Shown here: one piece after another, positions 34,825-49,260 of the stretch
Position numbering within the stretch: the first letter of the stretch is position 1
Layout of the letters: each line of letters starts with the position of its first letter
Source of the DNA: Daucus carota subsp. sativus
Lineage: Eukaryota; Streptophyta; Magnoliopsida; Apiales; Apiaceae
Assembly: GCF_001625215.2 (NCBI RefSeq)
Contig: NC_030386.2
Coordinates: 37,327,296 to 37,391,295, forward strand
Direction of reading: 5' to 3'
Length of the DNA: 64,000 nucleotides
The notes under the pieces: model-generated
Seen by the model: only the letters and a program-made list of their open reading frames with translations
Told to the model about the DNA's origin: nothing
The model's database searches: none
Translations under genes and position numbers: made by a program

Positions 34825-37800
34825 TCAAGCTGCATCCGCATTGTGCCACCCCTTTGAGCATGGAGGTATAGTCATGAACTCGTCAAATTCTTTCACATGA
34901 ATGTCACAACATTTCCACTGCAAAAGAAGAATCAGAAAGAATGTCATACAATTAAACTTGCTGAAAAATGACTGAAAACGATCTGGAATATTGGTGTTGT
35001 ATACATAAAGACAAACTTATAAGTTCACAAGCATGCAGTCTTGACATATATTTATGTAACAACAGGTGGTAGTTTTGTTGATAATCCATCTGAAAGAAAA
35101 GTACTGAAAAAAAAAGTTTTTTTTTGTACATACTGTTAAGTATCTTGATTACGTTAAGCAGGTCTACAAGATTTACATACTACAAATAATTTGAGTACGT
35201 TAAACACAAAATCATTCCTTTGACGGACTATTTTTATTGTTCTCCCAGTTCTATGATCTATTATTATTGGATAATTTTGAGAATTGAATTGTGTCTCTGC
35301 TTATCCTCTGCAATTTATCCTTTGTTATGACTTCCAACCAGGTTTTAAACATTTCCCACATCAAGCTGACAAGTTCTGCCAAATTTTCTAGCCTTAACCA
35401 TTAGTTCAAGTTCGACAATCAAGATCTGCAACATGAATGTTGTTAACCTCAAATCTACAAGTCCTCTTATATTGTTCCCGCAGTACTCAAGGTTCCGATT
35501 TTAGATTAATTACTTTGTCATCTTGAAGGCATGCTTACACAATCTCATCCACATGATTCTGATGATTGTGCAGCCATTGATTGAGACAAAGAATTAGAGA
35601 CAAGATGTCAACAATTGTACAAATAGGCCATGATTAAGAAGATAAGTATTCCAATGATTTATGCAGCAAGACTCTTGAAGCAAATCCGAATTCAGATGCA
35701 CAACTAAATGAAGAGCTTGTTTTTTTCTGAAACTGATTTTCTAGTTCTTCCGAAACATAAAGTGGCACAAGTTGATACAGAGATTGTTAAAGACCTCTGT
35801 TTAATTATCCTCACTGTCCATATGAACATCATGATACAAAAATGTTTTTATAGTCAGGTATGCAGATAATATATTTCAAGTCTCAATGACTTTCAATAGT
35901 TAAATGTCCAACATGTGTAGAGCCCTGTTCGAGTATTGTGGATTAATCCTTTTTACAGAACTCTTGGTTTGAGTTTGTTTAGCAGATAAGAAAATGATGC
36001 AAATAAATATTCAATAAAACAATTTTAATATAGTACATATTCTTCAAGAATTTATTAATTGTAACTATGTACTTTAGTTGTATGAAAAGTAGATTGCTAG
36101 AAATATTCTTGATAAAAGTAGAACTACAAAAAAAAATTGTTTCCTTGTATCTAGGATTTACTTGTTTTTTTAATTTTGTTTATATATAAACTCTTGCAAT
36201 ACATGTTATTAAGATAAATATTATCATTTGATGCTTATTGGGTAAATCTGAGGGTTTTAAACAACAAAATGTGTCTACTTAATAAGTGTCTTACCCCTCT
36301 CAGTCGGTCATGAAAGACAGCAGGTCCAGGGTGATAACTGCAAGCAGCATCATGATTATCCTTTTCTTTAAAAGTTTGGCCACACCCCTTATTTTTGCAA
36401 GTTTGAGGCTCATTTATACCAACAGTCTTCTTCACTGGAGCAGGAAGACTTTCCTGCAATTCTGATTTGCTTTCAGCTCCTGCAACTGTTACTTTTACTC
36501 CATTTGTCTGTTTTGGATTCATATCCTTCGCCGAGCCTGCAATTATTTGAATTGTATAAGCCTAAGATTGTAAATGCTAAACTACCCAAGTGAAAATTAG
36601 AGAAATACCATGGTCCGAGCAAAAGAACCCTTGTCGGCACCTCGAGCAACTGTCTCTTGAAGATGCATTAGCTAGAGACGAGGCATTAGCTACAGGAGTT
36701 GGTGCATTAGTTGATTTCGTTGTAGTATTAGTTACCTTTGCTAGCACCGGTTTTTCAGTGGTATGCTTTCCCGTCTTACATCTTGATTCATAAAGAAAGC
36801 ACATTTAGCAAAATCATAGGAAATACAACTGAACTATTAAATGACATTTATAAATGAAAGTTAAGACAGAAAGAGAAAGTGCCACATAAAAAAAAATGCT
36901 AAAACAAAAATAGGTCAAAAGGAACATACTTCAGCATTTAGCCATAAACTTTTCTGGGTATTATATTCTTAAAAAGTTCCATCAGAACTCATACCCATTA
37001 GGTCCAAACGTGATAACTAGTTTAGTAGGTCTTCTGTTCTCTGGGTACTATCTACAAGAATCCAACTTATTTCAACATCAACAATGCATGCTCAAAAATC
37101 ACTATTATTACTTAAAGGTATTACTAAATCACTCTATTGCTACGGTTGTTCAAACTCTGAAGTACTCTTTAATCTGCAACTAGAAGTATTTTCTTCTGTT
37201 TTTCAAGATTGAATTTATTCAAGGCATATCTATTGTAGTAAAACATAAAAATTTTATCTACAGAAAACGAAACACACCCTGGGATTTCCAAGAATAAGCT
37301 GAAATCATGGCTTCTTTTCTTGCAGCAACTCCATTCTTTCATTCCATCATGAAATAAAGGCTGCAAAGTAGGGGAACGATTACTTTTATGGTTGTGAATT
37401 TAGTAGGTAGCAATACGACTAAATTAAGTAGAACTTACTCCCTGATGATATAGATATCCGTAGTGCGTCAAATACAGCCCAGATATGCAAAATGGAGAGC
37501 TCAGTTAGTCAAGTTATTTTTACAATATATAATCGTAAATAGAAGAATAAAAAAACTAAAAAGCACCTGCAATTACAAATTACAATAGCATGGGGGTGTC
37601 AATGTAGATAATAACTGAACCAAGTTGCCCTCTTTTAGTGTTGTTAAAAGAAACAAACAATTACTTACAATTAAAATGTAAAATATCAAAATGCAGGGAA
37701 AAAACAACAAATACAAGAAACTATTATTGATTCACAATGTATTCATAGTCTCATCTAAATCGATATAATCTTTTCCCTATAAATGAGGCAAAACTTCTTT

Positions 37801-38369
37801 AAGGTAAACTGTTCCGTTGCTAAGAATGCCTAATAACATTAGCAATACTTTTTTTTCATTAAAATTAAATTCATATACAAACGGAAGGGGAATAGCACTC
37901 TTGTGCCATAATTTCTTTATTCTTCGTCTAAGAGCTGTTCGGAAGTGAAATATTTTCATACCTTTGTATGAATACATATGTAACACACACAAAAAAACCC
38001 AGCGATTTTCACTATTGTGACTGAGAGTCATAATGCTTAATCGGCAGCATATAAATTTAATTTAACTATGTTAGTCAGTACGACAACTAATTTAAGCATT
38101 GCTAACACACTGGTGCTCGAAATCATTTGTACAATTCACACCCACAAGCGCAAATATCAGCTTACTTCAATATAGATATATGTCATTAGTACAACTCTAT
38201 GTTTGATGTTTCAATTGGTATATCCTAAGCTATACAATCAAAACGAAAGAGCAAAAAGGGGAGAGAGAGAGAGAGAGACCGAAGCGTGATAAGTGCAAGA
38301 ATCTTCAGGATTATCGTCTTCAGTGAAAGTGGCATCACAGCCGATCCTCTGGCATCGAAGCTTAGACAT
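34825..38369 (-). CDS. RAR1: RAR1, CHORD-domain disease-resistance co-chaperone
   Basis: Five exons on the minus strand: 38369-38280, 37360-37278, 36781-36609, 36536-36295, 34917-34825; 681 nt, 226 aa. The start is [21 protein letters not shown] ([37 protein letters not shown]) fills exons 1-3. The plant-specific Cys/His motif [15 protein letters not shown] ends exon 3. CHORD-II ([46 protein letters not shown]) fills exons 4-5. RAR1 bridges HSP90 and SGT1 and stabilises NLR immune receptors. All zinc ligands appear intact. Intron 4 is unusually long (1377 bp) and holds coding-like but stop-riddled sequence near 35300-35800. A GA tract at 38258-38278 falls just inside intron 1, next to the exon-1 donor. 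Confidence 0.95.
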
Positions 38370-39579
38370 CTCTCTCTCGCTCGTTTTCTCTCTGTATTTT
38401 GCTTTTGGGGGGCAATGTAGCTGCTAGACTATAGGACTCTGTATATACTGGGAAATTTCCCAGGCCTTTTTTCTCCAAAAAATACTGTTATTCTGTATAA
38501 TAAATAATAAATAATAGTTTTTGGAAATATAATTATGTCTACATTTTTATTAAAAAAAATATTATTATAATAGTTTCAAAACAAATATTTTAACAATTGC
38601 AGTGTGAGGATTTTGAAACTGAAACACGTAATAACCGGTTTATTATTATCTAATTTAATTATGAGATAGAATTACACATTCTTATAAATATGGTGCTATA
38701 TCTATATTATAGTCCCAAAAGAAATTATATTCGATGACATTCATTTGATGATTTATAAAATATTATATTAAAAATAATACAATTATATAATCACTTTTAT
38801 ATTAAATAAATTAGAGTGAGAGGTTAGCGATAACATGGATACCAAAAAAGTTTTTTTTTATGATAGAATATAGTTGAATCTCTTTTAATTATAAATTGAA
38901 AAAATTATTTTTAACTTAACTAAATGTCACTTTTTAACAGAATTTGTAGTATAAATTAGAATAAAATAGTCAAATTTTAAACGAAACATATACTCTATAT
39001 TAACGTTAAAAATTATTATTTTAGAATTCAACACCAAAAATTACCTTTTAGTATTTAATACTAATATGTTGCAATTTACGGCATTCATTCTACAAGTCTA
39101 TAGTGTTGGCAGACAATAACACTAACCATCGAAAAAAACTGAAATGCATTCTGTATATCTCAAAACTTCTAAAAATCTACAATACATTGTCAACTAGAAA
39201 ATACACTCCCAATGAATGGCCATCCTCTTTATAAAGAAAACATACTATTGACATTTGGCTTTGAATTTTGATACTATTTTTTAATTTCAAAAACTATCCC
39301 TACACAATATAGTATGTGAGAGTGATGATGCCTATTTACAACTATCACAAGGACAATGGATAGATCTGTACACAATCTGAACCGAGCCAAGCTTTAGAGG
39401 TATGTCATGTCATATGTGTCTGGATGTTGCTGTTTGAGTAAAATGATACTCCGCAGTCTGCTTTCAAAATGGAGCTGTAGGTGTGAAATCCGACAACCTC
39501 ATCAATCAACATTATCATTTGTATAATTTGATATACAATTGTCACAACAATCTGTTATGTGCTTCAATTATTAAAACTT
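38370..39579. other. Intergenic AT-rich DNA between RAR1 and KEA 3' flank
   Basis: RAR1 leader and promoter, with CT-rich TCTCTCTCGCTCG just upstream of the start, then AT-rich spacer. No gene or repeat family is recognised. Confidence 0.35.
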
Positions 39580-40390
39580 TTTCCTGCAATAAAGAACATG
39601 AAGACAAGATTACGGAGACGGGCAATGTAATAGGGACCCTAGAAAATGGTTAAAGAGATGCAAAATGCTATACTTCTTGGAATATCAATATATTAAGACA
39701 TTTGGATTTCTTCAATATGCATTGTTCTCTAGTACAAAGATCATAACAGTTCATAGTTCATACTATCTTCCAGCTCCCTCCCCCATCCCTTTCCTAATGT
39801 TTGGTTATCAAACAGCTAATATAATGCAGTAGCAAATGATGAAACAAAACCTTTTTCCGTCATAGCTATGTCGTATTTTTTGCTTTGTGATTCGTTGGCA
39901 TATTTGCCATCAGTGCCAATGTAGGTTTAAAGGTTATTTACTGAGTTGCTAGGAAGGGTTAGCTACTTCAAAATTGCAAAAAACAAAAAACAGGTGCAGC
40001 AGCAGATACAAAAATAATAAACAGTTTATCATTTCTCTCTTTTCTGTTTCCCTCAAAAATAGGTCCGTATGAAACATATAAGGTTAATTATGATTTCTAT
40101 ACTCTTGTAGTCCATCCTGTCAGCTAACAAACATAGAAAAACATAGACCATAAAATAATTAAAGTAATCTACATTTTTACTTTCAATTAAAACAATAGTG
40201 GCAGCGCAGAACTTGCAAGTATAAAGGAGAAAGTAATATATGAAGTGCAACTGTTCATGTGTCATGCCCAGAGAGACAAATACCAACCTCAGTCTCTCCG
40301 CTACTTTCTGGGGGAAACCAGTGCATGAGAACCCCCAAATGCACCATAGCTGGGACCAATTTAAACACTACAGGAGTTGTTACCTGGAGC
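39580..40390. repeat. Source copy of the KEA 3' segment duplicated at 27790-28455
   Basis: Covers KEA exon 19 and about 680 bp of downstream flank. It matches the second copy in order and orientation, apart from the 170 bp at 40089-40258 present only here. Confidence 0.75.
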
Positions 40391-42099
40391 TCATCAAATA
40401 GAAATGTCAGTACTCATACATAACAACATTCATCAATAAATTATGTCGGAAACCCAAAAAAAAATAAAATTTTGTGGTTATATACTACCTATGACCGATA
40501 TCTCTTGCTATCAGCTAATAGATTTCTATAAGGAGAGATTCTTCTGTTCTCTTGACAGTGTTGTGTGTGTCTGTGTTTTGGTTTTGGGGGGTGGATGGAG
40601 GAAGAACAGCATTCTCAGATTAGCAACTTAAATGATCCACATAAACTTACCAGACTAAGGGCTGTTGTTCCAAGTAGAAGGAGGTACATTTTCCCCTAAA
40701 TGATTGAAGAAAACATAGTTAGATTGACTAAAAGCTCTTCCAGTGAATAATTATTGATATTAAATATTAATCATTTTTCACTTAACCACTTAACCAACAA
40801 CTCTAATCACTTTTGTGCTTGTGCAAACTTCAGTACACGCGCGCGCGGCACGCATACACACACACACACATACACATATATATATATATATTGGCATAAC
40901 TGGCATGAATAATGTACAAATATCTAAGAAGTTGACATGTGTGTGTGTGTAGAGAGAGAGAAACAGAACCTCGATAATTCCGAGATTTGAGGCACGACTC
41001 AAAAGAACAAAAGCGAATTCTCCAATTTGAGCAAGCATCACCCCAACCTGCAATACATTTAAAGAAAAGAAAACTTTGGTTATACTTGTTCTGGCATTGC
41101 GATGGAAACTTTAACCAGTGTGCTTACAAGAAAGGAAGTCCTGGTGCCATATCTAAAGGCCTTTGTGATCATAGCAGCAACAGTAGTCTTCACAATTATA
41201 ACCAAAATTACGGATGCTAGCAATATATCCACATGAGTCCACAAGAACTGCACATGTATGAGCATTCCAATACTAGAAAGGAAGAGAGCAGCAAATAAGT
41301 TTCGAATTGGCTCCACCTATAACATTGAATAAGACATGTTAAAAACTTTTGCTAGGCTGCAGATCAGAAAGCTACAAGTACAAGCAATATATCAAACTTT
41401 TTCAGTTATATGAACTTCAAACTGACTTTAAAAGTGTTTGCATTTGTTTGTTGTCCTTTTAGTTGCATATTTTATATCTTGACAATTTTTGGTAATCAGA
41501 ACCCAACAGTTTATATAAAATATCATGTGCTGCGATGTGAGCCTCTTCTACTCGTCTCCTCCACTGAATATATAATATGCCAGAGGTCACAGAAAGTGCA
41601 AATCTCAGACAGCAAGGAGAAAAGTGGTTTTCGCATTTATGCCTGTTGCCAAATAATTTGTTGACCGAAAGAGAATAATGAACAAATCCATTATTTCCCT
41701 TTATAAAAATTTATCAAAATCCATTATTTCCCTTTATAAAAATTTATCAAGTTACAACATCAAACATCACTACAACAGACGAATACTTTCTTACTTTTGT
41801 TATATATAGGATAATTAGTAAAAAATGCTAAGCATAAATTTTCTCAGAACTTTAAATACCCTTTATAAAAGAGTATAATATCCTTCATAGACTGTAGCAA
41901 GTCATTTGATTTACACAGAACACTAAATATAGTAGTAAAAAGCATGGAATGTTCATCCGATACTCCACTATCAGTCTAGAAATATGTACTATATCCATAA
42001 GATATGCAGAGGCAGCATATTTTCACAATAATGTTAAACAACTTGATAGATTACATATCAGACATGTGGGTGCAGATAATATGTATACATATTTTCTGT

Positions 42100-42147
<48 letters not shown>

Positions 42148-44056
42148 TAGTAAGTAGTAACATAACTTTAAGGCTGAAGCACATTAAGTCACAGAATCAC
42201 CTGATCTAAAGTATGTTGTGCAAATTCAGTGGTCGATATCATTACTCCAGCCACAAATGAACCCAATTCAAGACTTAACCCCAGCTTATCACTGCACTGA
42301 AATGTTAATAGGCATGACAGAGTATTAGCAATGACGTTTTTATATTGTTGAATTGAACAAAAGATAATTTTGATGAAGACCATTGGTGCTTTTTCTACAT
42401 AATTTCATGCAGTACATGCCAACAATTTTCAGTATGAAGAAGATTTTAGTATACATCAACTTTTTTCACCTATATTCTTCTCTCCCCACTCAAGAACACC
42501 ATAGTCTCAACATTAATTTTTTTTAATTTCTTGTACTTCCTCCTCCAACTCCATATTAACAACATAAAACAAAAGTGCTTTCCTATATGCAAGTTACAAC
42601 ATCTATACACATATTTATAAATATCCTAGAATTTAACTTTTTTGCTAGATAATTTTGTTTCGCTCTTTGAGTTTTAATGGCTACATATTATTATGCATCT
42701 ACCTGTGCAGAATCAATGTAAATTATCCTGTTCATATCTAGGTGAAAACAGAGTCAATTCATTCATGTGCAATAACATTTTTTGTTTGCATATCATGATT
42801 AAAAGTTCCACTCTTATATCTACCCTTTGTGTTGAGTCTCAGGTTTTTAAACCAAAAAAGAGCAACAATAATTAGGTAAATAGCAAGATGCACAAAGGAA
42901 ACCATCATCTTAAAGTTGAGTCAAACGAACACGATTTTATGATGCACCCACCGTAGCAGATAATAAGCAAAATGCCACCATTGCCAGCTGGTACAGCTCA
43001 TTTGTCTGACATTGTTAGAAGTTCAAATTGAGATGATCAGCCAAAATCAGGAAAACCAGATAAGTATCATAAGCAAGTTAAAAAGATTTTGCAGAAAAAT
43101 CAGAAGAGCAATCGGAACTGCCCAGATATGTAAAACTGTAACACATCAATCTTTTAGTACATTAAGTTCCTGGCATCAAACTATTATCGCAATCCCATGC
43201 AGTGACAGGATGCTAGTTCAGTAGGATGGGTGTGATCTTTAATTTGGAAGATTGAAGAGATAATAAAGCATAAAGCATATTTGCTAAGTTAATAAAAAAT
43301 TAATCCAACTTTTTGTCTTCTTCACTAGCTATATATAACTCGCACAGGTAAGGTCGTAAGCATGCTTATTAAGTCGACAAGTCGAGCCTCGGCGCCCGGA
43401 CACCTTGGAATCGACTAGTCGACAAGTCGCCCGACTAGTCGAAATAAGTCGACAAGTCGTGATATACATAAATAAATATATATATACATAAATAAATATA
43501 TATATACATACATATATATATATAGTAAAGATTATATAATATAGATATAGATAAAAACAAAAAAAAAAGTTGATTTTTTTAAATATTAAATATGAATAAA
43601 AAATAATTAAAAAATAATAATTAAAATATTTTTTATTTAAAAAGGCAGAATAGATAAAATCAATATCAAAATATTTTAAGTAAAACAAAATTAGAATGGA
43701 ATTTTTAAAAATAAAAGATGGAAAAAATAATTATAAATATGATTTAAAATAAATTAATATTAAAAATAAATAATTATTAGAAGTTTTTAAGTAAAATAAA
43801 AGTAGAATGTAATTTTAAAAATAAAAATAAATAAATAAACTAAAACTGGATAAAAAGAAAATATTAAAAGATTTTAAATAAAACTAAAATTTAGAATTAA
43901 TTTTTAAAAATAAAACAGAAAATATTCAAAACAGAAAATAAAAGTAGAATGCAAGTACATCAGTGCTGTCCATGTGCTGTGTATATACACACAAGACTGT
44001 GTATATACAGTCGCGAAATAAAAACGAAAAGCAGAGGAAAAAGAGAGAAAGAGAGG

Positions 44057-44099
<43 letters not shown>

Positions 44100-47000
44100 G
44101 AGATGAAGGAGAAGAGAGAGAGGAGAAAGGAGAAAGGAGAGATGAAGGAGAAGAGAGAGCGGAGAAGATGAAGCCGCTCCGTAGTGTATTATCCAAACAA
44201 ACAATAAAACATCCACATCCAGGTAAGTAGTCATCCACACCCACTGGACCGACTTGCCGACTAGTCGTCGACTAGTCGTCGACTCAATAACCATGGTCGT
44301 AAGGGTGAATAATAGATGCATCTCAATGGATGAAAAAGTAAAATGTGCACAGGACCTTCCAACTAACAAGTTGATCACATTGGCATTTAGAGAAGACATT
44401 TGAATTGTCTGGAATAAGAGAGCCCAACAAATCATAATTGGCGAATATGATATAAGGACAGACAGTAGCTCTTAAAAACCTAAAAGTAATACATTCCTGG
44501 GACAAGCTTGACAAATCTCAGGGCACTTCCTCAAGAAAAATCTGTAATACACCTGTGTAATATTCTTGGTTTGAACTTAGGTAGTTTTTTTCAAATATTA
44601 GGAGTAATTGTGACGAAATATCACTAGGAAGGATAACTGGACAATGTAAGCAAGAAGCTTCTGTTTTCCCTGGAACTTTGATTATAATGGTGCAACCCTA
44701 AAGGATGGTCGTAGAAACATAGAGTGGACTCCTTAAAGTTCAGTTAAGGGATTGAACTTTTGAGTCCTTCGGTAATGCTGGTCAAGCCAGCCAGTCAATA
44801 AATTTGAGAAACCAAACATATTTACTATTTAGACAACCATCTCGTCTCGAATTGCGATGTGTGAAGAAGGAATATTATAGAGAGTCAATTCCCATCTCTA
44901 ACACATACTCATAAAGTCATAAGTGATTATTTTATATAATGTATATTAACAAATAGTTAAAATTAATCTGATAGTATAATTAGGTTAGAATCAGATAATC
45001 ATTCACTTACCTAGTTTTGTTAATTAATAGTAAATTTTAGGAAGTACATATCAATTAGGAGTCTTTTCCTTTTGTTAAGGATTTTATTTAGTGGCTAACA
45101 TTTGGAATTTTTATTTAGGAAAATTGTAATATTTCGTCATTTGATAAATCAAATTATATATTCATTTGGTATTTACAATTAAGTTTGTGACTTTAGATGT
45201 GTTTCTAGCAATTTTGGCCGATATAGGGTGTCTATCCCTATTATCCAACATCTTCTAACCATCTTAAGTAATAGTGATCCATAAACTTGCAGCATAGTAT
45301 TTATACCAAGACAAACAAGAGCTTAAGGATCCATGTAACATTTTACAATATTTGCGAAGTAGAATAAAAGGATGCTTATCAGAGGGAAGCTTTTGACCTG
45401 AGAATGAGAGATGAAAATTGGCTATTCACATCCTAGTATGGTTTCAGTTGGCTGCAAAGAAGGGTGCCTGCAGTTCCCTTTGTGGTAGATATTCTAAAAA
45501 CTGGAAAGTCAGATCTATCCAAAAGAAAAAAGGATCCAATAACAAAAATTGGCAAGCCAAGTACCGTTGAAAGGAAAAGGAAGCAGCGACTGGTCCCTAA
45601 TTCATAGGTACTATACATATTAGAGGTGATAGAATGGATTGGGACCAAAACATTACTGTGTTTTTAAGTTTAACTGTTAGGCACTTGTGTTTAAATTATG
45701 TTGTTCAAGGAACATGACTAAATTCTACATAATTTACAATACTGAATTTTTTTTCTCAATTGTTCTACAATGCGGTCATATCAAGGACTGCTATGTATAC
45801 CAGGGTTATAATTTATAGGAGCTTAATCTTTGAGGAATAACCAACAAAGCTAACTATGAAAACATTATACTTGCACTCCATAAACCTCCCGAATAGGACA
45901 GGAGGGATAAAATTAAATTAATCAGATGCATTTCGAATTCATGCACAAAATTGAAAACATAAAAAAAGAAGATAGAGGACTTAATCACCTGAGATGATAG
46001 CTGTATCATTAGCTTCAGAAAGCGGGGAACAAATGACCAAGTTAATACAGATGCGGCAAATAGATATATGGACAAGGTCAGCAGCCTGAAGCCAAAGAAA
46101 GTTTTAAAAAAAAAGTTACAGGGACGCCTGTCAAAAAGTCCTATCTCGTGTGCCGGTAACCGTATGAGCACCCTGACTTTATATAACTATGATTTTTTTA
46201 TATAACTACTAAAATGCTTCCAGCTTGAACAGCATTGAACAGTGTCAATGCAAGAAGAAACATGTGTGTGAGCACGTGAATACAAAGATTGATAGATAAG
46301 AATAGATGAACTAACACTTTCCCCATCGAAGCAATTCCCTGCAAAATGCCACTGTTTCCACCCAGAACTGGGAGCAGTGCAAAAAGTAAACCAACGGCAC
46401 AATCCTGGAATATGCGATGGTGAAGGAACAAATAAAAGCACAAACAAATGTGTACAGGTATATATTTATTTGGGAGGCATATCATTACCTGAAAGATAAG
46501 AGTTCCAATTGTCACTTGACCATGAATAGCATTATTGCTATTCTTTTCAACTAGAAACTTCAGCACCTATGAAATGGAACAGATCATGTAAACTCAATGA
46601 TATAAAACCGAGCAAATAAATATTTATTGCAAATATGCTGTCTAAAGCTATACCACTGCTGTTGATGACATTGAAAGGAAGCACCCAACAAACACACCTT
46701 CTGATAGTTTTGCTCCACACAACTGTATCAAATTTCATACAATGCAACTCAGATGACTAGTAAATGAATAATTAAGATTTATAACACAATCAATTAATCA
46801 TACTTAATGAAGACACTGTATTTGTAATGCATATGAACTTTTAAAGGGTCATACCAAGGCAGTTATGCCACACAAGAACATAAATATAACTATCTGAAGC
46901 AACCCTCCAAGAACCGCAACAGTACCCACGGCCTTTAGCTGCATCAATAGCAGAAGTAAAAAAGTTATCTCAACATAAAACAAAAATTAATAGGATTACA

Positions 47001-49202
47001 ATATAAAGTTATTGTAGTAAAAAGGGAAGAAGAAATTGTCAAATGATAACATCATAAATATAGTAAACCTTTATCAATGAGAACTCCAGTCCCAAGGCAA
47101 ACAAAAGAAAGACAACACCAAATTGAGCAACTGTCTCAACCTGTAATTATCATAAAATATAATGGAAAATCATGTTCACATACAGTAACTCTGTAAGATA
47201 TCTGTCTTGTAGCAAAATATAGAATGCTTCAGATAATGGGTATACTTAAAACACATTGAAGTAGAAAGATAACTGAAAATAATTCAAAGAAAAAAGAAGA
47301 AAAAGAAAGCTATGTGTTGTATGCAAGAGCGTAGACAAAAGGATGAAAACATGACCATTAAGGATAGATTGTGATGAGGGTTCTAACTCTTGGCCAACAT
47401 CTAATAGAGAATACTCTAAAGAGAAAGAAAGACAAGTTAATTCCTACCTTCACCCAGTTGATAACTTGATTCATTATTCACACTTGGTGTTATAGTTGTA
47501 ACTTGTAAGGACCTTAGTCTCTAATACATTATTGAAGTCACAACAACACCATGATCTCAAATCAAGTAGCTTAGTTTATACACGTAGGCCACGTGAAAAA
47601 AATTTGGGAAGCGATGGTCGTACAGCTTGTAACGGCGAGCACGTATGTCGAGATATTGGGATTATAATTGTCAAATGGAGTTATCCTCAAGTTAAAGGAT
47701 CCCCACACCAAGTGAGACCACAGAAAGTTGTCACGACTTAAGAAACAGATACCTTGATTTAGCGATATAATGACTTCACAGGTATATCTATCTAGCTCCG
47801 GCCTCTAGCTTGCTTCTAGTTGGCAGTAGGGCTGTAAATGAGTCGATATGGACACGGGCAGTTCGATGCATGTTGTGAACAAGTCGAACATGAACATGAC
47901 TTTAAGGTTAAATCTCAAAATGAGCCGAACTCAAGCATAATAAACATAGTTAATACGTGCTCATGAACATATTTCTCAAACAAACTCGATAAGTAGATTC
48001 GTGAACATTCTAGATAAGTAGCTAATAATTATGTGTGTGTGTGTGTGTTTTGGGTATCACCGGCAGCCTGATGATGGGGTATTTAGAAACACATCAAGTA
48101 ATTTTTGTAAAACATAGGCCAAAACAAATTTAGCGAGAAAAAGTTAAAAGGAATTAGCATGTTCAACCATCAATGAACACTTTGATCATCTGTTTTTTTA
48201 ATGTTGTAAAGCAATCTACAAGATGAAAAATCTCTAGAACAGTTTTACAGTGACTTGTATGGAACAGTTCTACAGAAACATGCACAACCGATTCGCACAA
48301 AAATAGTGTGTATACACAACATTTCTGGGTTTTATTGAATTATAAAAATGCTTTTGGGTCAACACCATCAACTCATGTGCAATCATGTTAGTGTATATAA
48401 ACAATCACGCGAATCCAATACAGTAAAAGATAGGACAGAGCTGCATATTTCATGACACTGTACCTGTACCATTTCGCTGATGAACTTCAAACCACCAGGT
48501 CCAATAAGTGAACCTGCCAAAAGATATCCAACAATAACCTACCAAGAAGAGCTGTTAGAAACACCATCAATTTTTCATAAATCCTCAACATCAGTAACAA
48601 TGATGGTAGAGCTTAACACAAAGAAACTGAGGAACGAACAACTGAAATCAGGGTCTAAAGCACACACCGGCTGCCCTAAACAGGAGAAGATGATTCCACC
48701 AATGGCAGCAGAAACTATAACCACCACCAAGTCTGAAATCAGCCTACACAGCAGAAATTATATCTCAACTACATCAGATCAAAACATTAAAGATATGCAA
48801 TTATGTCAAGCTTGGTATATGTACGTGTTCGAAATGCGAGACCTTAGATCAACTTGAAGTACAGGATACTTTGACTTTTTATTTGACATCACAAAAGTAT
48901 TGTCCTGCCAGTAAAAGAAACAAAAAGAAGGATGACACTCTTCCTACTCTGAGCCAACTCAATGACAGTTTTAAATAAAAGTTCACCATAGCTACTATAT
49001 CACCTTGCTGTCGATAATGGTATCCATGTCATCAGAATTTTCCTTTTCCCCAGAAAAAACATCTTGAAAGAATGCTTTAGTACCACTGGGTAAATTGATA
49101 TTCAAAAATTGTAAGTACATTTAAATCACTACAGCTGTATGTAGGTGTTACATTATATTAGACTAATGTGTATCTATAATATCATGCATTAAGCCTCAAT
49201 GG

Positions 49203-49260
<58 letters not shown>

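Noticed and set aside
43926-44435. 169-codon open frame in the KEA intron
   Set aside because: It is made by the GA/CT tract inside the hAT element (Ser/Leu runs) and crosses the element boundary.
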